NCBI GenBank assembly: GCA_963682175.1
Contig: OY821787.1
Coordinates: 21,616,501-21,680,500, forward strand
Source: Triglochin maritima
Lineage: Eukaryota; Streptophyta; Magnoliopsida; Alismatales; Juncaginaceae
Length of the DNA stretch: 64,000 nt
Direction: 5' to 3'
Each line of letters begins with the position of its first letter. Position 1 is the first letter of the stretch. Both the position numbers and the translations under genes were made by a program. Of this stretch, positions 34,840 through 46,444 are shown piece after piece. The notes beneath the pieces were generated by a model. That model was not told the DNA's origin, searched no databases, and saw only the letters and a program-made list of their open reading frames with translations.

Positions 34840-35919
34840 GAACAAAACTTGCACACACACACACACACACGAGTAAGACGAAAAAGAAAGTTTTTTTTCT
34901 TTCAAAACAACTAAAGCAGAATGTGCATAGATGAGAAGAAGGGAAGATACAGATGAGAGGGAATGACTGAGGAGAGAATTAAAGAAGTCGTCATGCTATG
35001 GCCAGTAGGTACTGGTAGAAGCACACAAGCAAGCAAGGCTCAAACAACCTAAGGTCGCTATAAGTCTTTACAGCTAGACGATGCCAAACTGCGAGGTCAC
35101 ATAGCCTCAACATGCCTCACCTCCCTACAACGAAGACTACAAAGCCCAACAAGGAAGCCATGATCCGGAGATCTAGTCTCTCCTACTATCGACAAAGTGG
35201 GCGACACCGATCAGGCTATCACGGTCGTGACCGGATCACTCTCCAAATGCGCCCGAGATCCTTAAGGGCCAATGTCTACTTAATTTTAAAGTTATGCTCT
35301 GGATTAGTGTGATTTTTGGGGCCAAGGAAAGGGTGATGAAATACCCCACCTTATGTTATATGGGACAACCCCTCCTTAGTAGTGTTTTGGAGTCTTAATC
35401 TAGAAAGCCACTCTCCAAACAAAACACTCAACTCACACTTGTTGCAATGCAATTCCTACTAACTAATGCATGTTCATACGAAATGCATGAATGGGAGTAG
35501 GTAATGTGTACCTCAAGCCAGTGTTCAACAATTGAAAGTAAAACTAAAATTAAAGACAAACTACGTGCCTAAGTCAAGTATATGATGCATGACCTAAACA
35601 AGCAAGAATGCCTAATCTTTTGCTTTGGGTTTTAGTGGCCAAGTTGATTAAAAGGGGATTGATTATTGATCTGAAGAGAAACTACAGGTTGAAACATGCC
35701 CAATTGAGCCCCTGACCTCTATATCAGATGTGAAAACAAGTCAAAGAAAACTACATTTGGTGGTCTCAGGCCGCTGATTGGCGTCCATGTATCTCTTCTC
35801 TCTTTGAAATTTCTGCAAGTGATTTCCCTTGCGCCTCCGAGTATCTTGAAACAAAGAAAGCTACAAAACAAAAATTAAATCCACTCGATTTGTCAAAACC
35901 AGATTCTAGACCGAGCACC
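34840..35919 (-). other. N2 5' leader
   Basis: Inverted leader with the conserved core at about 35070-35260 and a decayed palindrome near 35757-35785. An (AC)n run of about 20 bases lies at 34850-34870, inside the extended N-terminal frame. No gene. Confidence 0.8.
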
Positions 35920-35937
35920 TCCCCGGCAACGAGGCCA
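35920..35937 (-). other. N2 primer-binding site (tRNA-Asp type)
   Basis: The minus strand reads TGGCCTCGTTGCCGGGGA, six bases after the LTR. Confidence 0.8.
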
Positions 35938-35943
35938 AAAACT

Positions 35944-37226
35944 TGTTTGAGATTAAAGTTTAATCCGCAAGTGCACGACGTCGGTGAAGACGCGGCAAGT
36001 ACGGGCCGTGTCCACAAGGAGGTGAGTAGCTTTTGGTTGGAACGAAATCAAGTGGCGAATAAAGGGAGAAGAGATCTGAGTATGCTAATCTAAGCGACAC
36101 TAACTAGTAAGAAAAAATGCATAACAAAGGAACTAACGAGTGATCCAAACTAAACTAAGAGAACTTAATGCAAAGCTGCAAATTATGAAGAAGAAAAAAG
36201 ACCCCTAAGGGGTGGACTGAGTGCACACATGTAATAAGATGGTGAAGAATGCATTCAGTAGGCACAAATGTAGGTAGTGTTTTCATATATAAGAAGTGTC
36301 TAATGGTTATGGCAAAACCTATGAATCCAATCACTAACCTAGTTGATTAACATTCACATACACAAGTTGGTTATTTCAGAACCTAAACAAGCATGGGAGG
36401 TGTCTAATAGTTGTTGCAAAACACATCAAGTGAAGTGTTCTACTCTAAACAAGCAAGCATACATTCACATTTATCAACACATTTCCAAATAAAGCATTCA
36501 TTTCCATTCTTTAATGCATGTATGAACATCATCTCCACCCCCAAAGGGGACGGAACTAGTCATTACTCATTAAAAAAGACAAAATGAAATTAAGGTAATT
36601 AAGATAGTAAATGGAGACATGCTAATTACTTCAACTAAGGTTAAAACAAACAAAACAAGCTAAACAAGCAAGCATTAAAACAAAGACAACATTAAAACAA
36701 ACTATGAAGAAATATTTTATTAACATGACTCACATTACAAGTATCATTCTTCTTCACCTTGAGTTTTGCTTCAATGCTTACTCCATGTAGAGAGAATGCC
36801 ACCATGCAATGAGTGAATACAAATGAGAAGGAAGAGTTCTATTTATAGGCATGAAAAAAGGTAATCGGGGACAATCCCCTAGTATGGGACTAAAATGCAT
36901 ACCATATGTGGACTCAATACAATATAATTTAACACCCGACTGAAGCACGTGTCATTTGAGGCCAAATGGACTGCCAATTGGCGGTTTGGGACAACCAATT
37001 GACGGTCTGGATGGGCTTGACCAAGTCTGTTTTTGGGTGGCTTGATTTCTTCATGTTTGGTGAACCCAATTTGGTTGTTGATGTTTGGGCCTGGATCTAA
37101 TTGCCAAATACTCCTCACGATGGTGTGGAGCATCTTGATTTGCTCATTGATCCTTTTAGTTTTACATCCAGGTCCTTCTCGCTTTCATCTCGGTCCATAA
37201 GTCTTGTAACTTAGTCCTTTTCCTTG
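35944..37226 (-). repeat. N2 5' LTR (outer end deleted)
   Basis: Matches 11661-13069 for its first ~1,280 bp, then breaks within TTGTCTTTTGG directly into A1 pol. Its palindrome pair is at 36968-37006 and its TATA at 36839-36848 (minus). The terminal TCA and TSD are lost. Confidence 0.9.
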
Positions 37227-39800
37227 TCTTTTGGAAACCTCATGGCGGATTTCAACATCTTTAATCTTGGTAAGAAATCTGTGCTCTCCGATGATGCTGT
37301 CAGAGCAAATTTCATTCAGGACACGGATGAGCTTGAGTCATTAGGCATGTTTGATTCACATCGACATATTTTTGAGGTGCCTTATGACTAGGTTGTGATT
37401 GAAGATGATTTTTAGGATTTCGTATGTGAAATTCTGGATGAGGAGGCACATCTGGGTGCTTGCTCCTCTTACCCTGTACCCCTGAGCCACTTGAAATTAA
37501 CTCTGAATCCAACAAGGACCCACCTCCGGTCGAGCTAAAACCGCTCCCCAATAACCTAAAATACATCTTTTTAGGGGATAATGAGACCTTAACACTCATT
37601 ATTGCTTCCGATCTTGCAAAAGATCAAGAAGCTTCACTCAAAAAGTGCTCTTTCAAAACAAAGAGGCTATCGGGTGGTCCTTGAAGGACATCAAGGGAAT
37701 TAGCCCTGGTATTGTCCAGCATCGGATCCACGTGGAAGAGAATTCTAGCCCCCACCGGGACCCACAATGAAGATTGAATCCTATGCTGAAAGAAGGCTTC
37801 CGAAAGGAGGTTCTTAAGTGCTTGGATCATGGTATCCTCTATCCTATCTCTAATAGTTCGTCGGTGAGTGTTGTCCATGTGCGTCCCAAAAAGTCAATCG
37901 TGACGGTTATTGAGAATGATCATAATGAGCTTATACCAACACGCCTGCAAACTAGCTGGTGAGTTTGTGTTGATTATTGCGAGCTCAATGTGGCAACGTG
38001 GAAAGATCATTTCCCATTGGCATTCATTGGTCAGATGTTGGAAAGATTGGCCGGACATGAGTATTATTGTTTTCTTGTTGGATACTCCGGTTGGAAAGAT
38101 TGGCCGGACATGAGTATTATTGTTTTCTTGTTGGGGCATGCTGGATTCTATCAGCGGTTCATTCGGGATTTTAGCAAAATTGTTCGACCTCTCACAACCT
38201 TGTTGGCTAAGGATTCCATTTTTGAGTTCACACCGGATTGCCACCTGCCTTTTTGATCTTCAAGAAAGAGTTGACTTCAGCTCCCATAATTAAGGCATCG
38301 GTGTCGACTTAACCCTCTGAGTCGATGTGTGATGCATCTAACTTTTCTGTGGAGCAGTGCTTGGGCAACAATTGGACCAATTGCCTTATGTGATCTACTA
38401 TGCTAGTAGAACACTCAATGATGCCAAATTGAACTAAACTATGACCGAGAAAGAATTCTTAGCGATCATTTTTGATTGGGAGAAATCCCAGTCATACTTG
38501 ATTGACTCCCACGTGATTATCTATTCTGATCACCCAACCATCAAGCACCTCATGGTGAAGAAATATGCAAAATCTCGACTCTTAATATGGATCTTGTTGT
38601 TACAAGATGGATCTCCAGATTCGAGAAAAAAAGTGTGAAAATGTTGTAGCGGACCACCTATCTCGTCTTGAGACGACCAACCGACAGAACCCAATTATAA
38701 ATCACATTTCCCAACGAGCAATTGTTCACGATCGAAGATAACCATTGGTTTGCCAACATCGTGAACTACCTCGTGATCGAGCAACTTCCTGTGGGTTGGT
38801 CAAAATCTGACCAAACCAAAGTTAGATCTTATGTCAGATTCTTTCACTAGGATGACCCCTACCTATTCAAATACTACTCTAACCAAATTTTCAGGTGGTG
38901 TGTCCCAAATAACGAGTTCCAAAGTATGCTCCAATTTTTCCACTCTGAGGCATGTGGAGGACACGTTGGAGCAAAGAAAATTGCCGCCAAGGTGCTCCAA
39001 TCTGGATTTTACTGGCCTTATCTTTTCAAAGATGCTTACAAATTTGTAAGCAATGTGATAGGTGTCAGCGCCTTGGTAGGATTAGTCGATGTGATATGAT
39101 GCCTTTGCAAAATGTCCTTGTCGTCGACATCTTCGATGTGTAGGGCATCAACTTTATGGGTCCTTTCCCGAATTCGTTCGGGAATGTTTACATTCTGGTG
39201 GCCGTTGATTATGTGTCTAAGTGGGTACAGACTATCCCCACAAAGACTAATGACAACAAGGTGGTCACCAAATTCTTAAATGACATTTTTGCACGATTTG
39301 GTACTCCTCGTAGCACAATCAGCGATAGGGGTAGCCATTTCTGCAATGGCTCCTTTGAAGCTCTTATGAGGAAGTATTCGATCACCCACAAGCTTGCGAT
39401 GCCATATCATTCGCAAACTAGTGGGCAGGTCAAAGTCTCTAACCGTCAATTAAAGGAAATTCTTGAGAAGACAGTAAATTCCTCGAAGAAGGATTGGCCG
39501 ACTAAGTTGAATGACGCGTTGTGGGATTTCTGCACCGCGTTTAACACTAATTTGGGTATGTCCCTATTAGGTAGTGTATGGCAAGGCTTGCCACCTACCC
39601 ATCACTAGTCTGGCCCTTTCATTGTGCAAACCGTATTTCCTCATGGAGCGGTTGAAATCCGGAACCCATGGAATGGGGACGTGTTCAAAGTTAATGGACA
39701 ACACCTCTAACCTTACTTGGAGGGGGAACCAACTAATGTCGAAGAGGCTATGTTCATTCATGAACCTATCTCGCACTCAACCATTCATAACCTGCATGAA
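37227..39800 (+). pseudogene. pol: A1 pol, 3' part: RT remnant, RNase H, integrase (heavily broken)
   Basis: Aligns with A2 27908-31126. Pieces: post-protease linker (37227-37684), RT start (37774-38090), a deletion that removes the middle of RT including the active-site box, RNase H (38441-38638, [21 protein letters not shown]), integrase zinc region (38831-39143) and core (39156-39605). The core has D...SDRGSHF (second Asp at 39324) and, as in A2, Lys (39432-39434) at the third catalytic position. A second deletion near 39605 joins CTACCCATCA to the C-terminal end. Many stops and frameshifts. Confidence 0.88.
38038..38134 (+). repeat. 53-bp tandem duplication at the A1 RT deletion
   Basis: The unit at 38038-38090 (ttggaaagattggccggaca...) is repeated at 38091-38134. 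After the second copy the sequence jumps to GGGGCATGCTGG, which in A2 lies more than 400 bp further on (about 29198). Confidence 0.85.
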
Positions 39801-41006
39801 TGATTGAGATTTCATGTTTGTACATCGTTATATTTGAAGAAAAAAAGAGAAAAAGAAAGAAGACTCCATGAGTGAGCATTGGTTGTTGTGGGCACCAACC
39901 ATTGTGTATTTGGGCCCCTTTTGTTTCACGTATTTGTCCCCCGTCTTAAGTATTTCATAGGTTTTGAGAGGAATTCGGGTTTGTGTCGATCAACATAACC
40001 ATGAAGTTCCCTTTGTGCTTCATGTTGGTGAGATCTTTTCTTTTTCTTCCAAAACTCTATGTAGTATCATGCTCACATTCATTGAGGACAATGCATTAAG
40101 TAAGTGTGTGTGGGGGGTGTTTTATGTGTGTACATAGTCGAGTCTTTCTCCTATTATTTTGCTTTCTTTTGTTTGTATTGTTAGGGTCATGTTAGTGTGC
40201 TGTATTGAATATCGATATATCTGTTTGCCATGATCCTTGGGTGACTTGTCTTCTTTTGCTTGCCTAGTGCTTTAATTTTTCATTTCTATCAAAATCTTCA
40301 TGTGTTTGCGAAAGAAAGTGTTTTGTGGGTTTTTGCGTGTGTTAAGCATGTGCAAAACCGTTGAGAGGCAAAGTAAAAAGAAAGCTCCCAAAATTGTCTT
40401 GAACAAGATGCTTTAGGATATCTAGTATATTGGCTTTAGGTCTTATCAAGTCGTAAGGATGCACCCAGGTCTTCCCTTGGGGGGCGAGTAATGATAGGGT
40501 TTCAGTACTCAAATATTTAAAGATGTCCACGTTGAACCTAGTGAGTTAAATAATTCGTGTCTGTTTGTATAAAGAAGTTTGTCGTAGTCAGGGACCCTTA
40601 AACTATTGTTGTGAAACTTTAAGTGTAGGGGTTTTGGTTCCCATATAGATAATAAATAAATATGTGGTGTTCTCTCTTCTCGCACGACTCCTATCACTCG
40701 GGAAATTAGGTCCGAGGGGACTTAATGCCTGGTGCTTTCGAGTCATCTGACTTGAGATGCACTGACCGAACTCCCGTTACACGGGTGGTAGGGATCGCCC
40801 TATGTGGAGATTTAGGGGAAGGTGTACGTGATAGTGTAAGTCCTTACATGCAATGATGCATGAAGCCTAACCCTGGGAAAATTACACACTAAGTAGCAAA
40901 ACAATATAAATGAAAAAAAGAGAAGAACAAAAAGGAAAAAAATGAATGAAAAGAAAAGAAATGACAATGCAAATAAGAACCTTAATGGACTTTACACTTT
41001 GTATCA
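39801..41006 (+). other. A1 3' untranslated region, first part
   Basis: Homologous to 31127-32270. Conserved block at 40668-40841. It ends in TATCA (41002-41006), the TSD of solo LTR S1. Confidence 0.8.
40668..40841 (+). other. Conserved 3' UTR block, A1 copy
   Basis: Retains the CCCGTTACACGGG hairpin and flanks although the pol upstream is heavily decayed. Confidence 0.65.
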
Positions 41007-42552
41007 TGCTTATATTTGTGTCTTATATCATCTATTTTGAACCTAAGCAATGTTATGTAACGAGTTTTATGTTTAAGTTTCAGGAATAAACATGTTTGAG
41101 AAGAAGAGACAAAAAAGGACCTGAATGCAAGAATAATGACTAAATTGTGACACTTATGGACTGATATGCAAGAGACAAGGACACGAATATAAACCAAAAG
41201 GACCAATAATCAAATTGAGAAACTCCACACCATCATGAGGAGTATTTTGGCAATTAGATTCGGGCATAGACTCCAAAAATTGATTGGGGAGCATTAATTA
41301 GATTCGGGCATAGACTCCAAAAAGAATCCAACCGAAAGTGGGTCAAATCTGACCAAAAGTGACTGCTAATTGGCGGTCCTAGACAGCCAAATGGCTGTCC
41401 AAATGCTCAGGATCCGATTCGAATTCTTGCGGTTGTGTAATATGTTGTTTGTTTCCTTTTGTAGAAGTTTTATTAGTCCCATATCGGGGGATTGTCCTTG
41501 ATTACCTTTCCATGATTATAAATAGAACTTTTCCTTCTCCTTTATAATTACCCATTGCTTGGTGGCATTGTCTCTACTTGGAGTAAGCCTTGGAGCAAAA
41601 CTCACGGTGGAGAAGAATGCTACCTGTAATGTGAGTCATGTAAATAAAATAATTCTTCATAGTTGGTTTTAATGTTGTCTTATCTTTTAATTCTTGCATG
41701 CTTAGTTTAATTTCGTTTTGTCTTCTTTTATTAATGACTAGTGAGTAGTTTGATTTCCTTTGGGGGTGGAGATAATGTACATATATATTGTGAAGTTTGG
41801 ATGTTTGATGAGTTTTTGATTGTGTAGACTTGCATGTTTATATGTTCAACGGGGGTATTTTAATCATCTACATGTTGGGGAATTTTTTATGGGTTTTGCC
41901 ATAAGTTTTAGACACTTCCCATGCTTAGTTTCCTCATATTTATTAACTGAAATTTCTTGTTGAATATGCTACATGTTAGTTAGGTGTTTGTATTTGTGTT
42001 TGCTTGCTTGATTGATTGAAGAAACTTTGTTTTGATGGGTTTTGCCATAACATTTAGACACCTCCCATGCTTAACATTGTTCTTCACATGAGTTCCTAAT
42101 TTTTGATGATTCTTGCCACAACATTTAGACACCTCTCATGCTGAGCGTAGTCTTATGCTAATCAAGTAGTAATTGCCGATATGTTGTGTGAATGGATTGA
42201 TAGGTTTTGCCACATCTTTAGACACTTCCTATGCATGAAGACACACACATGACACACACACATACATGCGTCATTCATCACTTATTTCATTTCATATGTG
42301 CACACACTCCACCACTTAGGGGTTTCTTTTCCTGAATTTTATCTTGCTTTCGATTTGTCTCACTTTCGTTCTCCTTTTTTGATGCTTGCTAGTTTAGTGT
42401 AGTTTAGCAAGTGTAATCACAAATCTTCTCCCCTGTTTTCCCACTTGCCTTCGAAAGAACTAGAGTTGACACACCTTCCTGTGGATCGACCCATATTTGC
42501 CACGTCTTCACTGATGCAATGCACTTGCGATAATTACAAACGAACAAAATCA
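41007..42552 (+). repeat. S1: solo LTR, Athila-like
   Basis: TGCTTATATTTG...AAAATCA flanked by TSD TATCA (41002-41006 and 42553-42557); no internal region. It resembles the N3 LTR. USE-like GTCCCATATCG at 41476-41486 and TATAAATA at 41517-41524 (30 bp between). Four copies of the GGTTTTGCCATAAC...TAGACAC repeat lie between about 41880 and 42240. The first ~17 bp of the usual LTR start (TGATTGACATCATTTCA) are missing, consistent with loss between two CATG words. Confidence 0.92.
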
Positions 42553-42899
42553 TATCACTTAAGGATGTTAAGGTTGCCCATGTCTTTTACTTCAATCCTT
42601 CACTCACTTGCATGAATGATTCATTAGGCTAGGTCTGTTGACTGCATACATATATAGAGTCCATCGAGTCGTGTGCTAGGTTGAATATTGCATCTATGTT
42701 CGGACTTTCTGGGTCTATCCGCTAAAAATCCTCAAGAGACAACACTCCTCCTTCGCGACAAGGGGGTTTAATGGCTTGTTGCACGTGCTAAGTGCAACCG
42801 TTATTCCTACGAAAGTGAGTTAGGATTTTCCTGTTTTATGTATGCGTTTTCCTTTCTTTCATTTTTCCCTTTCTTTGTTTTTCTCGGGACTACCAAAAG
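42553..42899 (+). other. A1 3' untranslated region, last part
   Basis: Continues from 41006 after S1. It matches the end of the A2 3' UTR (32272-32456) but is longer, retaining a segment around caacactcctccttcgcgac that A2 has lost; N4 and N1 also have it. Confidence 0.8.
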
Positions 42900-42916
42900 T
42901 TAGGTGTGGGGGTATT
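42900..42916 (+). other. A1 polypurine tract
   Basis: TTAGGTGTGGGGGTATT before the LTR. Confidence 0.8.
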
Positions 42917-43981
42917 TTATTGACATCATATCATACATATATTTGTGTCTTGTATCCTTTATTGTTAGCCTAAGCAATACTACGTAACGAGTTTTATGTT
43001 TAAGTTTCAGGAATAAAGAAGTTTGATAAGGAGACCCAAAAAGGACTTAAAAGCAAGGAAAACGACTAAGTTGCAAGATTTATTGATTGAGATGCAAGAG
43101 AGAAGGACCCAGATTAAAGTCAAAAGGATCAATGAGCAAATCAAGAAGCTCCACACAATCATGATGAGTATTTTGGAAATCAGATCTGAGACTAACAATC
43201 AACAACGAAATCGGGTTCATCAAACATCAAGAAATCAAGCATGAACCGAGCCACCAAAATCTAGACTCGATCAGAGGCATCCAGACTGCCAATCAGCGGT
43301 CCAGATGGCTCTAAAGAATTCATGTCTTAGTCAAGTCGTGGATTATGTTGTTTTATGTCCATTTATAGTATGCAATTAGTGCAATACCGGCTATTGTCCC
43401 ATGTTGCCTTTTTTCATGGCTATAAATAAAACGCTTCCCCCTCCTTTGTAATATATCTCCTCTCTTAGTGGTCATTCTCTCAACTAGGAGTAAAGTCTTG
43501 GAGCAAAACTCTGGTGGAGAGATGTTACTTTCAAAGTGAGTGAGCAATAAAAAATGTTTTCTTAGTTTATTATTGTTTTTTTAATTTCTTGCATGCTTAG
43601 TTAACTTTGTTTCTTTTAGTCTTCGTAGAATTAATTAGCATGTTTTCTTTCCTTCATATCAATGTTAGATTAATAATGTGTGAGTCGTTCCATTCCCCTG
43701 TGGGGGTGGAGTTGATGTTTATACATGTCATGTAGAACAAAATGAATGCTATATATTCTTTTATGTGAAAAATGTGAGTATGCTTCTTTTTTAAATAGAA
43801 TACTAAACTTAATGGTTTTTGTCATAATCTTTAGGTACATTCCATGCTTGTTTAGGTTATTAATAACAACTTGTTCATGCTCATATTAATCATTTAGGGT
43901 AGTGATTTGGATGATAGGTCTTACCGTGAGGTACTTCTTATGGATAGCAACACTACTTACACTTGTGCTCTATTGAATGTT
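42917..43981 (+). repeat. A1 3' LTR, 5' part
   Basis: Begins TTATTGACATC (the TG start has become TT). A palindrome remnant lies at about 43288-43305, TATAAATA at 43421-43428, and the first CCCC...GGGGTGGAG arm at about 43693-43712. It is interrupted at 43981 by N3; the distal end appears to survive at 58421-58560. Confidence 0.85.
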
Positions 43982-45538
43982 GATTGACATATTTGTGTCT
44001 ATATATCATTTATTTTTAACTTAAGAAATGCTACGTAACGAGTTTTATGTTTAAGTTTCAGGAATAAAACAAGTGAGAAGAAGAGACACAAAAAAGGACC
44101 TCAAAGCAAGAAAAGGATTGAATTGTGAGACTTATGGAGTAATATGCAAGAGGGAAGGGCGCGAATGTAAACCAAATGGACCAATAAGCAAATCAAGAAA
44201 CTCCACACCATCATGAGGAGTTTTTTTGCAATTAGATTCGGGCCTAAACTCCTTTTAACGGATCCGAGTGCACCCCATCTGAAGCATTGAAGAAGTAAAG
44301 AAGATATCCAAAAATGGGTCGGATCTGGGAAAAAAAGATCGCTAATTAGTGGTCAATTTTTCTCAGAATCTGACTCCGTTTCGCCCGGATATGGATTATA
44401 TGTTTATGTCTTTTATGAGAATGTTTCATTAGTCCCACATCTGGGGATTGTCCTCGATTACCTTTTTCTATGACTATAAATAGAACTCTTCCTCCTCCAT
44501 TGTAAAGCTACCCATTGCTTAGTGGAAAATCCCTGTACTTAGAGTCAAGACTTGAAGCAAAAACTCAAGTAGGGACATGCTGCTTGTAATGTGAGTCATT
44601 TAATAAAATAATTTTTTGTTAGTTAAATGTTGTCTCTTTTATCTTCTTGCATGCTTATCTTAATTTCGTTTATTAATCTTAGTAGACTTAGTTAATATGT
44701 TTTCCTCTCTTAACATAATAGTTAGGTTAATGATTAGTGAGTAGTTCCAACCCCTTTAGGGGTGGAGATGATGTACATATATGTTGTTATCTTTGGATGT
44801 TTGATAAATTTTGGATTGTGTAAACTTGCATGTTTGTATGTTCATTGGGAGTATTTTAATCATCTACATGTTGGGGGAGTATGATGGGTGTTGTCATAAG
44901 ATTTAGACATTTCCCATGCTTAATTTCCTCATGTTTATTGACTGAAATTTCTTGTTGAATATGCTACATGTTAGTTAAGTGTTTGTATTTGTTGTTGCTT
45001 GCTTGATTGATTGAAGAAACTTTGTTTTGATGAGTTTTGCCATAAGATTTAGACACTTCCCATGCTTAGCTTTGTTCTTCACATGAGTTTATGGTTTTTG
45101 ATGATTCTTGCCATATCTTTAGATACTTCTCATGCTGAGCTGAATCTTATGATATAATCAAGTAATAATTGCCGATACGTTGTGTGAATGGATTGATAGG
45201 TTTTGCCACATCGTTAGACACTTCCTATGCATGAAAACATACACACGACACACACACATGCATGCTTACATGCATCATTCATCACTTATTTCACTTCACA
45301 TGTGCACACACTCCCCCCTTATGGGTTTCTCTTCCTAATTTCCAAACTTTAGTTGATTTCTTTCGCATTTCTTACTTACAAGTTCAGTGTAGTTTAGATT
45401 AGCATAATTAAATCTCTTTCCCTTTTTCGTCACATGATTTTAGATAAACCAGAGGCTACTCACCTCCCCATGGATCTACCTACACTTGCCGCGTCTTCAC
45501 CGACGTCGTGCACTTGCGGTATTTAAAACATTTAAACA
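43982..45538 (+). repeat. N3 5' LTR
   Basis: TGATTGACATA...TTTAAACA, 1,557 bp. USE-like GTCCCACATCT (44432-44442) and TATAAATA (44475-44482) with 32 bp between; palindrome remnant at 44337-44355. Four copies of the TTTTGCCATAAG...TAGACAC repeat (about 44885-45230). The CCCC...GGGGTGGAG arms are near 44751-44768 and, decayed, 45311-45327. Confidence 0.92.
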
Positions 45539-45544
45539 AGTTTT

Positions 45545-45562
45545 TGGCACCGTTGCCGGGGA
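45545..45562 (+). other. N3 primer-binding site (tRNA-Asp type)
   Basis: TGGCACCGTTGCCGGGGA, six bases after the LTR; one mismatch to the complement of the plant tRNA-Asp 3' end. Confidence 0.85.
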
Positions 45563-46444
45563 GGTGCTCAGTCTAGACTTCGGTTTGGACGATTCGAGTG
45601 GAATTAATTTTTTTTGTAGTGTTCTTTGTTTTAGGAGACTCTGAGGCTCAAGGGAAGGCACCAGGGGATGTTTGGAGGAGAACAGAGCTACTTGGATTGC
45701 CAATCAGCGACCTGAGACCGCCAACTAGCGGTCTGGTGAGCTCCGATTTCCTCCTTTCTTTGGTTTGTTGTTACATCTGATATAGTTGTCTGGGGCTCAA
45801 TTTGTCATGTTTTGACCTGTAGTTTGCCCCCAGATCAATAATCAATCCCCTTTCAATCAACTTGGACCCTAAAATCCAAAGCAAAAGATTAAGCATTCTT
45901 GCTTGTTTAGGTCATGCATCACATACTTGACTTAGGCACTTAGTTTCTCTTTTGTTTTAGCTTTACTTTTAATTGTTGAGCGCTGGCGTGAGGTACACAT
46001 TTCCTACACTCATTCATGCATTTGATTTGACCATGCATTAATTAGTAGGAATGGCCCTAAGGATCTCGAAAGCATTAGGAGAGTGATCTGGTTGCGACCG
46101 TCATGGCCTGATCGGCGTCGCCCACTCTGTCGTTGGTAGGAGAGATGAGATCTCCAGATCTTGGCTCACTTGCTGGGATTTGTGATCAACGTCGTAGGGA
46201 GGTGAGATGTTTTGAGGCTGCGTGAACTCGCAGTAAGGTGTCGTCTAGCTGTAAGGACGTATATCGACCTTAGGTTGTTTGAGCCTTGTTTGCTTGTGTG
46301 CTTCTACCAGTACCCACCCGTCGTAGCGTTTGGACTTATTCCCTTATTTCTTGAGTCATTCCTTCTCATCTGAGTCTTGCCATCTTCTCATCTACGCACC
46401 CATCTCAGTTTTTTGTTCTAAAAAAATTACTTTTGGTCGTGTGT
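45563..46444 (+). other. N3 5' leader
   Basis: Leader with palindrome pair (about 45700-45735) and conserved core (about 46070-46270). Roughly 150 bp present in N4 (about 48345-48530) are missing near 46052. It ends in TSD TGTGT (46440-46444) at the N4 insertion. Confidence 0.83.

Larger units (their letters stand above)
11661..37226 (-). mobile_element. N2: non-autonomous Athila-like element, split by A2
   Basis: Left part 11661-16825 and right part 33851-37226, minus strand. Its 3' LTR is 11661-13069; its 5' LTR (35944-37226) lacks the last ~190 bp. It has the N-class layout (Gag-PR-tail only). The LTRs differ much more than those of N1 (more than ten differences in the first 100 bases by hand), so it is older. 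The left flank is GGAGG; the right TSD was lost in a deletion that also removed about 75 bp of A1 pol. A2 inserted into its gag (TSD GTTTT). Confidence 0.9.

Noticed and set aside
45545..45562. tRNA gene fragment
   Set aside because: Only the complement of the 3' end of tRNA-Asp is present, six bases after an LTR: a primer-binding site, not a gene.
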